Below are positions 1 through 9,093 of a stretch of DNA of 64,000 bases, in pieces. The number at the start of each line of letters is the position of its first letter. Positions within the stretch are counted from its first letter, which is position 1. Origin of the DNA: Planctomycetota bacterium (GTDB lineage Bacteria > Planctomycetota > Planctomycetia > Pirellulales > Lacipirellulaceae); the NCBI GenBank assembly GCA_029259945.1, contig JAJDEF010000012.1, positions 1 to 64,000 of the forward strand, read 5' to 3'. The position numbers were made by a program, and so were the translations under genes. The notes under the pieces are model-generated. The model had not been told where the DNA came from, did not search any database, and worked only from the letters and a program-made list of their open reading frames with translations.

Positions 1-248
1 GGGTGCGACGATCTACCGGTCGGCTGCCGTGTTCTGCTTCGTTCGCTTGCGCTCACTCCGCAGAACACGGCCCCTTCCTTAGAACCAAACTATCTGCAAG
101 ATACAAGGGTGCGTGGTTTTTGAAAAACGGTGCGTTCGATGTCAGCCTGAACGTCCACTAGTATTAACGCATTACTCCCCTGTAACGCACCCTACCGGCT
201 GAAATTAGTCATTAGGGCATTGGGAATTGGTCATTACGCCCCTGCTCC
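1..248. repeat. Dispersed-repeat intergenic region
   Basis: I see no gene here. A perfect 12-bp inverted repeat (GCCGTGTTCTGC at 26-37, GCAGAACACGGC at 60-71) closes a 22-nt loop. Further right, GGTGCGTT at 129-136 is mirrored by AACGCACC at 184-191. Both resemble the short palindromic repeats scattered between genes in many environmental bacteria; that resemblance is from memory. The left part may continue outside the window. Confidence 0.5.
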
Positions 249-1037
249 CTAAGCAGGCGGCTTGATCCTGACGGTTTCTTCTTGCCGAACTTCGCTAAGA
301 TATTCTTGATAAGCCTCGGTTGCCGCAAGGTGGGCCGCGTCCCCCTCATCGCCTCGACTACGGGTGTCGAGTTCTTCAATTCGACTGCCCGGGCCATAAA
401 TGACTAGCGTGTCTTCCGCACAAATCTTGCTCATCCCCGAAGGGGCGCCGAGATAGCGCCCATACTGGCGCCGGATGCCGAGTACTAAAATTCCTTCTCG
501 CGCCAGCCCTAGTTCTTCCAGAGTGCGATCGGCGATCCAGTCTTCGGGCTCGACGCTGATTTCTGAAACGGTAAACCCGCTGGCAAGTTCCAAAAGCGAG
601 ACATAGTCACGGACATCGAGTTGTGAAAATCGTTGAAGTGCATAGGCAATGGGGCGATTCAACTGCCTTTCAACCCAGCGACTACTGGCGGCAATCCAGA
701 TCAAAAACAGGCCTGCCGCCAATAAGCCAAGTCCACGGGCCAACTCGACGCTTTCCGCTTCTCCAGCTTTCAGCATGGTAATCATCAGCGAGGCGATCAC
801 GGTCGCGATCCCCACGTTGCCGAACAGCATCAATGCCATGACGATATGCCGTCGTACCGGGTGGTTCGTCACCGACTCCGCTTCTGAGGTCGTAAAACCT
901 ACACCGGTAAAAGCCGAGCGCGCTTGAAATCGAGCCGACTCGTTAGACAGGCCCGTCAGCATCAACGCCATGGTGGCCACGCGCGTGATGATTAACGACA
1001 GGGCCAAAGCAACTAAAAGACTGGCGATGGGCAGCAT
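249..1037 (-). CDS. Membrane protein with TrkH-like pore segment and RCK_C (TrkA-C) domain
   Basis: This 262-residue protein probably takes part in potassium or other cation transport or sensing at the inner membrane. Hydrophobic segments lie at about 3-28, 62-90 and 98-118. Between the first two is a stretch with TGVGF at 44-48 followed by TTSE, which looks like the pore loop plus second helix of one TrkH/KtrB repeat. Residues about 150-225 read as an RCK_C domain (GILVLGIRR, then DTLVIYGP), the module that binds regulatory ligands in Trk and Ktr systems. The C-terminal tail is acidic and then basic. It stands alone, downstream of fbp on the same strand with a 364-bp gap. The RCK_C call is fairly firm; the single-repeat pore reading is inference. 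Confidence 0.7.
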   Translation of the reverse strand: MLPIASLLVALALSLIITRVATMALMLTGLSNESARFQARSAFTGVGFTTSEAESVTNHPVRRHIVMALMLFGNVGIATVIASLMITMLKAGEAESVELARGLGLLAAGLFLIWIAASSRWVERQLNRPIAYALQRFSQLDVRDYVSLLELASGFTVSEISVEPEDWIADRTLEELGLAREGILVLGIRRQYGRYLGAPSGMSKICAEDTLVIYGPGSRIEELDTRSRGDEGDAAHLAATEAYQEYLSEVRQEETVRIKPPA

Positions 1038-1401
1038 AGCAGCACGATGTCCAAAAGTGAGTAGCGTTACAAAGAAATAGAGGATCCCCTGTAGTATATC
1101 GCGATAGTCGCGTTTGACTCCATCCCACGAAAAACGGGTAGTGGACCAGTTACCCTTGCTTTTTTTGGCCGAAGGCCATTTTTACCGTAGCCTGGGGCGA
1201 GTACCCTGAACCGAGACCGTTGGGCCAGCACTATCGAACTCCACACCGGCTTGGCCTGTCCACGAAAACTCGCCGTACCTAACACAAAAGCACACTCCCG
1301 TGTGAGTAGGTGTTGCAACGGTCTGATAGCAACCGTTGCAGCGAGGAACGACTACCCTAGGCTTCGCCAATCCACGGCAAAACTGAGGGGACATGCGCAT
1401 C
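1038..1401. other. Intergenic region between fbp and the RCK_C protein
   Basis: I see no convincing gene. It holds a perfect 9-bp inverted repeat (TGCAACGGT at 1314-1322 and ACCGTTGCA at 1332-1340). A small hairpin at 1291-1304 is followed on the minus strand by a T-rich stretch, so it could weakly terminate fbp. GGCCGAAGGCC at 1167-1177 is flanked by T-runs. Confidence 0.4.
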
Positions 1402-2412
1402 TCACACCTTCAGTGGACGCTGAATGAAGGTCTGCAGCCGCTGCATTTCGAAGGGGCTACCGACAAAAAGCGGTACCCGTTGGTGGATGTCGTTCGGTTT
1501 TATACTCAAAATCGATTCTCCCCCGCTCGTAGCGATGCCCCCTGCCTGCTCGGCAAGCATGGCGATCGGATTCGCTTCGTACATCAATCGTAGTTTTCCG
1601 TCGGGATAGAAGGACGTGGGGGGATAGAGGAAAACGCCCCCTTTAAGCAGCGTGCGATGAAAATCGGCCACCAGCGAACCAATATACCGCGAGCTATACA
1701 GCGCATCGTCCTCCCCCGACTTCAGCCAATGGAGATATCTACGGCAGTAGGGCGGAAAACTGTCAGCGTACGATTCGTTGACCGAGTAAATGCTCCCACG
1801 GTCCGGCATTTTCATATCGGGATGGCTCAGCAGAAATGTGCCAATCGTTGGGTCGAGTGTAAAGCCGTCAACTCCATTGCCTGTGGTGTAGACCATGACC
1901 GTGGACGAACCGTAGAGGCAATATCCGGCAGCTAGCTGCTGGGTTCCGGGTTGCAAGACCTCTGATGCGGTCGAACCGTTATGGTTTTCGGGACGTCGGT
2001 AAATCGAAAAAATGGTGCCGACGCTTACATTCACATCGATGTTGCTCGATCCATCGAGTGGATCAAACATGACGACATACTCACCATCGTCTCGGTTTTC
2101 GACAAGGACAATCGGAGCTTCGTTCTCTTCCGAGGCCAAAATCCCAACGTTGCCTCGAGAACCCAGGCATTCCAAAAGCACTTTGTTTGAAAAAATATCG
2201 AGTGTCTGTTGCTCTTCGCCATGCACGTTGATGGCGCCAGCACCGCCCGACTTGCCTGAAAGCCCCAGCCGACGCACCTCTTCGCTGATAATTTTGCACG
2301 CGAGCACGATACCGCTCAACAGCCAAGTGAATTCACCACTGACCTGACGACGCTGATCGAGTTGTTGCTCGTGAATGTGCCGTTCAAAAGTCGCTGTCTG
2401 ATCCTGCATCAC
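1402..2412 (-). CDS. fbp: Class I fructose-1,6-bisphosphatase
   Basis: It hydrolyses fructose 1,6-bisphosphate to fructose 6-phosphate in gluconeogenesis, in the cytoplasm with Mg2+. The 336-residue length is normal for class I enzymes. The metal-binding signature FDPLDGSSNIDVNVSVG is present near residue 115, preceded by the SEENEAPI segment, and the C-terminal half carries LMYEANPIAMLAEQAGG, the usual substrate-site region. No frameshift or missing motif was seen. The gene is the downstream partner of ald on the minus strand with a gap of about 160 bp, so co-transcription is possible but not shown. Confidence 0.96.
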   Translation of the reverse strand: MMQDQTATFERHIHEQQLDQRRQVSGEFTWLLSGIVLACKIISEEVRRLGLSGKSGGAGAINVHGEEQQTLDIFSNKVLLECLGSRGNVGILASEENEAPIVLVENRDDGEYVVMFDPLDGSSNIDVNVSVGTIFSIYRRPENHNGSTASEVLQPGTQQLAAGYCLYGSSTVMVYTTGNGVDGFTLDPTIGTFLLSHPDMKMPDRGSIYSVNESYADSFPPYCRRYLHWLKSGEDDALYSSRYIGSLVADFHRTLLKGGVFLYPPTSFYPDGKLRLMYEANPIAMLAEQAGGIATSGGESILSIKPNDIHQRVPLFVGSPFEMQRLQTFIQRPLKV

Positions 2413-2572
2413 GGTAATACTCCCGCGCTCTACCGGGTTCTATCAATTACTGAAAAAGAGACCAAGTAAGCATAAGCCGCAATAGGGTCTTTGTCGAACG
2501 TCTTCCTTTCGAGGTTCGGATCCCAGAGAATATTAGACTTCTTACGAAAGATACTTCTACGGACGGCAGCGG

Positions 2573-3682
2573 TCAGAGGGTAAATTTAGGGAGGTACGGC
2601 AAATCAAACGTCGCGGCCACCGCTCGGTTCGTGACTTCGCCGCCGTAGAGATTAATCGCCCTGGCCACAGATGGCAGTTCGCAGGCCGCCTGTTCGATGC
2701 CACGGCCTGCAATTTCCAGCAGCCAGGGCAAAGTCACGTTGCAAAGGGCGTAGGTGCTGGTACGTCCGACGGCACCAGGCATATTGGTGACGCAATAGTG
2801 AACCACCTCGTTCACAATAAAAGTCGGCTCGCTGTGCGAAGTGGGCCGACTCGTCGCGATACAGCCTCCTTGGTCGATCGCCACATCTATAATCACGCTG
2901 CCAGGCTTCATGCCTCGCAGGTCTTCTTCTTCGATCAAACATGGGGCTCGAGCACCTGGAATAAGCACTGCACCAATTACCAAGTCGGCTCGCTGCAATT
3001 GCTCGCGTATGGTGTGACGATCGCTGAACAGCACGTCGACGTTCGCCGGCATCACATCGGCCAAGTAGCGCAACCGATCCATGTTGATATCCAGCAGGCC
3101 CACATTGGCATTGAAGCCTGCGGCAATCTTCGCGGCATTGGCCCCCACCACCCCACCGCCAAGAATCGTGATATTCGCCGGCGCAACGCCCGGCACCCCT
3201 CCTAGCAATATCCCACGGCCCATCTGCGGACGTTCGAGATATTTGGCCCCTTCTTGAATACTCATCCGGCCTGCCACTTCGCTCATCGGGGTGAGCAACG
3301 GCAGCCGCCCCCGGTCGTCGGCGAGCGTTTCGTAGGCAACAGCCGTACAGCCGGCGTCGAGCATCGCCTCGACCAGCGGTCGGTCGGCGGCAAAATGAAA
3401 GTAGGTAAAGAGTATCTGTCCGTCGCGAACCATGGGCCATTCGCTCGGCTGCGGCTCTTTGACTTTGATCACAAGGTCGGCTTGAGCGAAGACTTCCTCC
3501 GCGCTGCTCACCATTTCGCAGCCATGCCGAAGGTACTCATGATCGGCTAGGCCAGAACCCAAGCCAGCCCCCGCCTCGACAATCACCCGATGCCCATGCC
3601 GTACCAACTCCTCCACCCCCACGGGAAGCAGCGCCACACGGTATTCATCCTGTTTAATCTCTCGGGGCACTCCGACAATCAT
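2573..3682 (-). CDS. ald: Alanine dehydrogenase
   Basis: It catalyses NAD-dependent reversible deamination of L-alanine to pyruvate and ammonium. The protein has 369 residues, the usual size. The N-terminus MIVGVPREIKQDEYRVALLP is the family start; the catalytic Lys lies in VIKVKEP and the catalytic His in FTYFHFA. The NAD-binding glycine motif appears as ILGGGVVGANAA near residue 175. The C-terminal segment with NMPGAVGRTSTYAL is typical. A 77-bp palindromic repeat (3707-3783) sits just upstream of its start codon, so it could lie in the promoter or leader region. Confidence 0.96.
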   Translation of the reverse strand: MIVGVPREIKQDEYRVALLPVGVEELVRHGHRVIVEAGAGLGSGLADHEYLRHGCEMVSSAEEVFAQADLVIKVKEPQPSEWPMVRDGQILFTYFHFAADRPLVEAMLDAGCTAVAYETLADDRGRLPLLTPMSEVAGRMSIQEGAKYLERPQMGRGILLGGVPGVAPANITILGGGVVGANAAKIAAGFNANVGLLDINMDRLRYLADVMPANVDVLFSDRHTIREQLQRADLVIGAVLIPGARAPCLIEEEDLRGMKPGSVIIDVAIDQGGCIATSRPTSHSEPTFIVNEVVHYCVTNMPGAVGRTSTYALCNVTLPWLLEIAGRGIEQAACELPSVARAINLYGGEVTNRAVAATFDLPYLPKFTL

Positions 3683-3706
3683 TGCGAGGGCGACTCCATA
3701 GTTAGA

Positions 3707-3783
3707 AGCGGTTTCAAAATGCCAAAAAAGTATCCCACGGCCGGAGATTTTCGTCCCAAAAGCGGGTTTTGAAACCGGCTGTA
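3707..3783 (+). repeat. 77-bp palindromic dispersed repeat, copy A
   Basis: The ends form an inverted repeat (AGCGGTTTCAAAA and GGTTTTGAAACCGGCT). The core contains TATCCCACGGCCGGAGATTT. A second, inverted copy lies at 33084-33160. The element sits between the divergent ald gene and the small membrane protein gene. Confidence 0.8.
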
Positions 3784-3862
3784 GAGTGGTTGAGGCCGTG
3801 GCTAGCAGTTTACCACATACCCCAATAGCGAGATCAGGCGGCTTGCGGTTACAATTGGGCGG

Positions 3863-4138
3863 ATGAGCACCGACGAAAACAAAAAATGGCTGCCAGTTCT
3901 AGTGATTGCAGCGACGATGGTACTCTGGGGCGTAGTACTCGCTACCGGGGCCTATTTCGCGCCCACGGGCGAGTCAGGCGGCCAAGACGGACGCAAGCTG
4001 CTGGTGGTAGCCGCCACCACAGGCGGATTCTTGCTCGTTTGGGCCGGAGTTTTGGCGATTTCTGCTGCAAAACGCCGCCGCCGACAACTTCAGAAGTTTC
4101 CCCAAGGTGCCGCTCAAGACCAAGCAGCAAAACGCTAA
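3863..4138 (+). CDS. Small two-helix membrane protein
   Basis: I do not recognise a family for this 91-residue protein. Two strongly hydrophobic segments, about residues 10-30 and 46-66, are joined by a short polar loop (GESGGQDGRK), and the C-terminus is very basic (AAKRRRRQL), which suggests a hairpin with the tail in the cytoplasm. It lies 114 bp upstream of rplM on the same strand. Its length, hydrophobic pattern and the absence of a competing frame support it as a real gene, but function is unknown. Confidence 0.6.
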   Translation: MSTDENKKWLPVLVIAATMVLWGVVLATGAYFAPTGESGGQDGRKLLVVAATTGGFLLVWAGVLAISAAKRRRRQLQKFPQGAAQDQAAKR

Positions 4139-4252
4139 CTGAGGCTTGCCTGCGGGGCCAATGATTAGTAGATTGGTAGATTCCCACGTCCAGCAGCAGG
4201 CTGGCCCTGGGGAGAATCATTGACGACCTAGGCTCATGACGGACTGAGACAG

Positions 4253-4696
4253 ATGCAGACAAAAACCTATATGGCCAAAAATGGCGAAGTCGAACAAAAG
4301 TGGCTCCTCGTCGATGCCACCGACAAAGTCGTGGGGCGACTGGCGTCTGAAATCGCCACCATTCTTATGGGCAAACACCGCCCGACCTACACCCCCCACA
4401 CCGACACCGGCGACTTCGTCGTTGTGGTGAACGTCGAAAATATCCACTTCTCTGGCAAGAAGTGGGATCAGAAAAAGTACGCTTGGTACACAGGCTACAC
4501 CCGCCAGCGCACCGTCACTGCCAAAGTCCGCCACGAGCGCAAGCCAGAGCTTATCCTCGAAGAAGCCGTCCGACGCATGTTGCCGAAAAACAAGCTCGGC
4601 CGCGTGATGCTCTCCAAACTCAAAGTCTATGCCGGCCCAAACCACCCACACACGGCCCAGCAACCCGAACCCACCGAATTGGCCTTGAAGGCTTAA
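4253..4696 (+). CDS. rplM: 50S ribosomal protein L13
   Basis: This is a structural protein of the large ribosomal subunit that binds 23S rRNA early in assembly. The 147 residues match the family. Diagnostic stretches are KWLLVDATDKVVGRLAS, the segment with GKHRPTYTPH, and VRRMLPKNKLGR. The N-terminus MQTKTYMAKNG offers a second ATG seven codons in; I kept the first because the MxTKTYMAK form is common in related proteins. It is followed 27 bp later by rpsI, the classic L13-S9 operon. Confidence 0.97.
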   Translation: MQTKTYMAKNGEVEQKWLLVDATDKVVGRLASEIATILMGKHRPTYTPHTDTGDFVVVVNVENIHFSGKKWDQKKYAWYTGYTRQRTVTAKVRHERKPELILEEAVRRMLPKNKLGRVMLSKLKVYAGPNHPHTAQQPEPTELALKA

Positions 4697-4723
4697 CCGA
4701 CGAATCCAAAGGAAAAATTCTTC

Positions 4724-5128
4724 ATGGCAGCTGCAACCAAAGTGGAAGAAACTCTCGGCACTGGCCGACGCAAGACCTCGGTCGCTCGTGTACGTATTCG
4801 TGCTGGCAGTGGTAAAATTACCATCAACAAGCGAGAACTCGACGAATTTTTCTGCGTCGAGCAAGATCGCAACGCGGTGGTTTCTCCCTTGGTGCATTGC
4901 GAAGTCCGCGATCAAGTCGACATCATCATCCGTGTCCACGGTGGCGGGACCACAGGACAGGCGGGTGCTTGCATGCAAGGCATCGCCCGGGCACTGCTCA
5001 AACACGATAGCGACCTCACCGAGAAACTCCGCGAGAAGAGCTTCCTCACAAGAGACGCTCGCATGAAAGAGCGAAAGAAGCCCGGTCTCCACGGTGCCCG
5101 CCGAGCAACGCAGTTCTCCAAGCGTTAA
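4724..5128 (+). CDS. rpsI: 30S ribosomal protein S9
   Basis: S9 is a small-subunit ribosomal protein whose C-terminal tail reaches toward the P-site tRNA. The protein has 134 residues with [14 protein letters not shown] near the start, then [10 protein letters not shown] and the tail [17 protein letters not shown], ending with the conserved SKR. It is the second gene of the L13-S9 pair, 27 bp after rplM. No clear terminator hairpin follows in the 133-bp gap before the convergent gene. Confidence 0.97.
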   Translation: MAAATKVEETLGTGRRKTSVARVRIRAGSGKITINKRELDEFFCVEQDRNAVVSPLVHCEVRDQVDIIIRVHGGGTTGQAGACMQGIARALLKHDSDLTEKLREKSFLTRDARMKERKKPGLHGARRATQFSKR

Positions 5129-5261
5129 TCGATTTCCCCACCCTGTGGATATCTTTGCCGATCTACTCGGCTACCGGTATGCGCCTCGGAAGATCTGCTG
5201 ATCGTCGTCGAATTTGTCGGCCGCAGATCCAAATCCAGCACCTAGACGAGCGCTGCCAACC

Positions 5262-6077
5262 TCATAGCTCTTGGCTGATTAGCAAAATGCCGTAAGCGAG
5301 CATGAATAGTGTGATCAACTGCTGATACACAGCTCGCGAAGACTTAACATAGATAAAACTTCCGACCGTCAGATAAGTCACCAACGCGACGACAGCCAAA
5401 AGCAAACAATTGATATCGAAGGCTTCGATGTGGAACAATAGCAACACAGCGATTTGTGAAATGGCAAAGATGAGATAGCAGTATGCAATATTGGCACGCA
5501 TGCGCGCTTTGTCATCATAAAGTGCTGTTGCAAATATGGTCAGTAGCCCACCACCCATATTAGAAACACCATGCACAAATCCCATGAGCATTAAGTATAG
5601 TTTTGTATGTCGTTTCAGCACCTCGACCAACGCCTGCTGTACACCTTGCTTGAAACGTGCGATCGCCGAAAAAATTAGCGTCATGCCGACCAACAGCTTG
5701 ATGTCGATGGTCAGCAAGTTGCTCAACACCAAAGCAAGCCCCGCTACGATGCAAGGTACGCAGTAAATCAAGATGCTGTTTTTCAATTCGCCAATATACC
5801 TTCGACCGTCAATGACTTGCATCAAACTGATGAGCACGGATGAAGGCAGCAAATAGGCGATCGTTTCTTCAAACGGACAGCCCAGCAAGAGAAGCGTCGG
5901 TGTCCCAAAGACCAGCAAACCCACTCCGAAAACGGACTGGACGGTCGAGAACAAGACGATAGTGACTGTCAAAAGCCAGATATTTAGCACAGAGATTATC
6001 GAGGTGAGGAGGCTCTTGCCATTATACTGGCGGAGCAAGCGGACGGGACTTCCGGCAAGCGAGGACTCGTGACACAT
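5262..6077 (-). CDS. TauE/SafE family membrane permease
   Basis: This is a probable inner-membrane exporter of the TauE/SafE family, whose members move sulfite, sulfonates or other small anions. The substrate cannot be read from sequence. About eight hydrophobic helices are visible. The family hallmarks FGVGLLVFGTPTLLLLG near residue 50 and GFVHGVSNMGGGLL near residue 165 are both present, one in each half. The first 29 residues are polar and atypical; a GTG at 5990, giving a protein that begins (V)LNIWLLTV, may be the true start. It is a single gene converging on rpsI. Confidence 0.8.
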   Translation of the reverse strand: MCHESSLAGSPVRLLRQYNGKSLLTSIISVLNIWLLTVTIVLFSTVQSVFGVGLLVFGTPTLLLLGCPFEETIAYLLPSSVLISLMQVIDGRRYIGELKNSILIYCVPCIVAGLALVLSNLLTIDIKLLVGMTLIFSAIARFKQGVQQALVEVLKRHTKLYLMLMGFVHGVSNMGGGLLTIFATALYDDKARMRANIAYCYLIFAISQIAVLLLFHIEAFDINCLLLAVVALVTYLTVGSFIYVKSSRAVYQQLITLFMLAYGILLISQEL

Positions 6078-6320
6078 GCGCCCGAAGTAAAAGGCAGCCC
6101 GTGTGTCAACCTACTCCCAAACGCTCTGAGCAATCGCATAATACTCATCCTAAACAGAAACCGTGCTACGCATGGACGCAAAAAAACCAGAAAACGTCAG
6201 GCTGCGGTAAAAATATCAGCTACGCCCGACCAGGACCCCTATAACCTGCACATGCCCGAGACCTCCTAATTAGATCTACCTGGAACCGATCACCGATAAA
6301 CTCCTGACAAAGGGCACTTA

Positions 6321-7331
6321 GTGAGACCAAACCCCCAATATCTCACCGACGTCGTCCAACAGAGCCGAGGCACAGGTCGCCGCGACTTTTTACGGCAGCT
6401 CTCAGCAGCCGGTTTGGCGGCAGCCTCATTCGGCGGAACAGGCGTCTCTGCCAACGAACTCCGCCGGCAGGGCAGGGCGTGCATCTTGCTTTGGATGCAG
6501 GGCGGGCCCTCGCAGTTCGAAACCTTCAGTCCCAAACCCCACCACGCCAACGGCGGCCAAACCAAGGCGATTGCCACCAGCGTCCCAGGCATCCACATCG
6601 CCGAAAACCTGCCCCACTGTGCCCAGGTAATGAACGAGCTGGCGATCATCCGTTCGATGACCAGTAGCGAAGACAATCATCAACGGGCAACCTATTTGCT
6701 GCATCATGGGCGTTTGCCAAATCGGGGAGTCAAGTTCCCTACGCTGGGCTCGAACGTCGCCCATCAAATTGGTGATACCACGAATCAACGACCCAACTAC
6801 GTGCGTCTCGGCGGTCGCTTGCCCAACGCTGGCGGCGGGGAGTTCTTAGATACCAAGTATGGCAACAGCGATTTCGCATCCAACTGTCTGATGGCGCGAC
6901 GTCTGCTCGAACAGGGAGTCCCGTTTGTCGAGGTCGTCTCGCGTGGGTGGGACACCCATCAAGATAATTTTAAGCGCACCCGCAATCGAGCCGCCCAAAT
7001 CGATCAACCGATGGCCCGTTTGATCTCTGATCTCAAACAACGCGACATGCTCGACAAGACCTTGGTCGTGTGGATGGGCGAGTTCGGCAGATCGCCGCAT
7101 GTGAATCGACATGGCGGCCGAGACCATTTCCCCGAAGCGTTTAACGCGGTACTCGCAGGCGGCGGCATCCAAGGCGGACAAGTCCTCGGCAAGACCAACG
7201 CTTCAGGCACGTCGATCGAAGAGCAACCGGTAACGGTCAACGACCTCTTCCAAACCATTTACCACACGCTCGGCATCCACCCCCACCACCTCGTCAACAC
7301 CGGCACCCCAATCAAAGAGCTACTCTCTTAA
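6321..7331 (+). CDS. DUF1501 family Tat-exported protein, internally shortened
   Basis: DUF1501 proteins are abundant in planctomycetes, have an alkaline-phosphatase-like fold and are usually exported by Tat. Here the twin-arginine signal RRDFLRQLSAAGLAAASF is near residue 20. ILLWMQGGPSQFETF, MGEFGRSPHVNRHGGRDHF and the C-terminal segment NDLFQTIYHTLGIHP are recognisable. The protein is 336 residues, whereas relatives are commonly above 420. Residues of the usual middle section are missing: EFLDTKYG runs straight into NSDFASNCLMARRL. It starts at GTG with AAAGGG seven bases upstream. No DUF1549/DUF1553 partner gene lies next to it, which is unusual for this family. Confidence 0.85.
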   Translation: MRPNPQYLTDVVQQSRGTGRRDFLRQLSAAGLAAASFGGTGVSANELRRQGRACILLWMQGGPSQFETFSPKPHHANGGQTKAIATSVPGIHIAENLPHCAQVMNELAIIRSMTSSEDNHQRATYLLHHGRLPNRGVKFPTLGSNVAHQIGDTTNQRPNYVRLGGRLPNAGGGEFLDTKYGNSDFASNCLMARRLLEQGVPFVEVVSRGWDTHQDNFKRTRNRAAQIDQPMARLISDLKQRDMLDKTLVVWMGEFGRSPHVNRHGGRDHFPEAFNAVLAGGGIQGGQVLGKTNASGTSIEEQPVTVNDLFQTIYHTLGIHPHHLVNTGTPIKELLS

Positions 7332-7669
7332 CCACCCATAGCCCGGCCATCCTGGCCGGAGTATCGACAAGCCCAGATTGCCCCGCCAACACGCTCCGTA
7401 AAGCGACAAGGGGCATCGATTCAATCAAACCTCGCCCAAATTCGCGTAAGAATGCACGCTAAGTAGCGTCGGACGATGAAGCCGAAGCGTGTTCGGGAGT
7501 GGCGATTCCGGGGCTCTTTCTGACACTGTTTGCCGTCCGAAATACGCTCTGACTAATCGATGACGGCGGCCTCATGTCTGTTTTGGCAAGCTCTTTCCGG
7601 CCAAATCTAAATTCGATATCCTACGTAGAGCGGTTATGCAGACTTCTTGCTTCTATGGGGCTACGTCAT
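7332..7669. other. Intergenic region after the DUF1501 gene
   Basis: It holds a perfect 7-bp stem with a 3-nt loop (CCGGCCA at 7343-7349, TGGCCGG at 7353-7359) without a T-tract, so it is at best a weak terminator. No other gene is evident. An upstream in-frame ATG at 7574 could extend the ankyrin protein. Confidence 0.4.
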
Positions 7670-8917
7670 ATGTCTGACAGCACGACTTCTCTGATAGAAG
7701 CAGTTCGAGAGCGCAACCACTCTTTGGTTGCGGACCTTCTGGACTCAGATGCTTCATCGAACGGATCAGACAAGAAAACTGGGGATAGCATTCTTGCAAT
7801 TGCCTCCCAGTCGGGAGATGCCCGAGTAGTCGGTCTCCTCCTCGATTCCGGTGCTGACCCAAACTTTGGGAGTATCTCATGGCCACTTGATATCGCGGCG
7901 GGTTGTGGCCATTTAGAAATTGTTGAATTACTTCTGGACTCAGAAGCTGAGGTAGATGCTATCGACGAAGATGGGGGTACGGCCTTGGAATCTGCGGCCT
8001 GTGCTGGACATCACAAGGTTGTCACACTGTTGCTTGAAGCAGGGGCAAATCCCAAAAGAAAGGGCCACAGCGGTAAACCAGCAATCATATACGCAGCCGA
8101 AAGAGGGCATGAAGAAATCGTCGCTGAATTGATGCCGCTCTCAACTCCGAAATTCCGTCAGCAAGCAGAATTAATCCTTAAACTAAGTCAGCAAGGCCCG
8201 CCCACACCAAAAATCCTGACCTTCTTTGAGGCTGCAGAAGAAGGCAATTTGGAGTTAATTGATAGATGCCTGAACGATGGAATGGACATAGAAGCAATGG
8301 ATACGGAGGGTCGTACTGCACTGTGCAAAGCGGCTGAGTGTAATCAGGCAGACGCGGTGAAGTTGCTTGTGGAGCATGGAGCAAATGTCAAGCATGTGAC
8401 TGCAAGTGGAGCTTGTCCGCTGGAGTTTGCTTTTGAAAGCCCAACTGCATTCAGCTACCTCTACACGATTACTCCGAAGACACTCATTAGTAAGTCTGCC
8501 AAAGTCCTTGCTCCGTGGTACGAAATCGTGGATGAGAGATTGGAGGAGTTGCACAGGAAAATGGGCGAGCAAGGCTCACCTAGTGAGGAAATGCAAGCAT
8601 ACTTGGATGCAGCACGAGACGGACACCTCGACAAAGTAGAGACCTACCTAAAGAGCGGCGGGAAAGTCGATGTTATGGACAGTAAGGGAAACACGGCCCT
8701 GATGTGGGCGGCTCATTCTGGAGAGTTGGAAGTCGTTAAACATCTAGTAGCAGGAGCTGACGTTAATCACGTCAACGTTGAGAGAACTTTCGCTCTGTTC
8801 TACGGCGGAATACGGAACAAGTGCTTTGTGTATTTTTTTCTACAGCCGCTAACGGAAAAAGTTCTACGTGACCTATTGGATAGTATTCTGAAATCAAGAA
8901 ACCTTTGGTGGATTTAG
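7670..8917 (+). CDS. Ankyrin-repeat protein
   Basis: This is a probable protein-interaction scaffold of 415 residues (447 if the upstream ATG at 7574 is used). About eight ankyrin units are visible, with typical pieces such as AAGCGHLEIVELLLD, ESAACAGHHKVVTLLLEAGA, CKAAECNQADAVKLLVEHGA and MWAAHSGELEVVKHLVAGA. A non-ankyrin spacer separates two blocks, and the last 40 or so residues (FALFYGGIRNKCF onward) do not fit the repeat. I chose the start MSDSTTSLIEAV because ankyrin-type helices begin at once, whereas the upstream 32 residues look unrelated. No signal peptide is seen. The gene stands alone between repeats. Confidence 0.85.
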   Translation: MSDSTTSLIEAVRERNHSLVADLLDSDASSNGSDKKTGDSILAIASQSGDARVVGLLLDSGADPNFGSISWPLDIAAGCGHLEIVELLLDSEAEVDAIDEDGGTALESAACAGHHKVVTLLLEAGANPKRKGHSGKPAIIYAAERGHEEIVAELMPLSTPKFRQQAELILKLSQQGPPTPKILTFFEAAEEGNLELIDRCLNDGMDIEAMDTEGRTALCKAAECNQADAVKLLVEHGANVKHVTASGACPLEFAFESPTAFSYLYTITPKTLISKSAKVLAPWYEIVDERLEELHRKMGEQGSPSEEMQAYLDAARDGHLDKVETYLKSGGKVDVMDSKGNTALMWAAHSGELEVVKHLVAGADVNHVNVERTFALFYGGIRNKCFVYFFLQPLTEKVLRDLLDSILKSRNLWWI

Positions 8918-9093
8918 CTGCAAGATATAGCATATCGCTCTTGCGACACAACGATGTGAAATGCTCCTAAGTTCAGAGATTCGTCCAGCAATAGGACTGA
9001 AACACCGACGCGGCTTAGCGTGCATTTTTACACGAATCTGGGCGGTACCCTATATGCATGCGGGTTCCCAGAACGCACGAACCCAAACAAAAC

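Noticed and set aside
4217..5092. Long minus-strand open frame (291 codons) across rplM-rpsI
   Set aside because: It is antisense to two well-identified ribosomal protein genes and its His/Val/Phe-rich translation has no recognisable motif.
7343..7359. Hairpin after the DUF1501 gene as an intrinsic terminator
   Set aside because: The stem is perfect but only 7 bp, and no T-tract follows.
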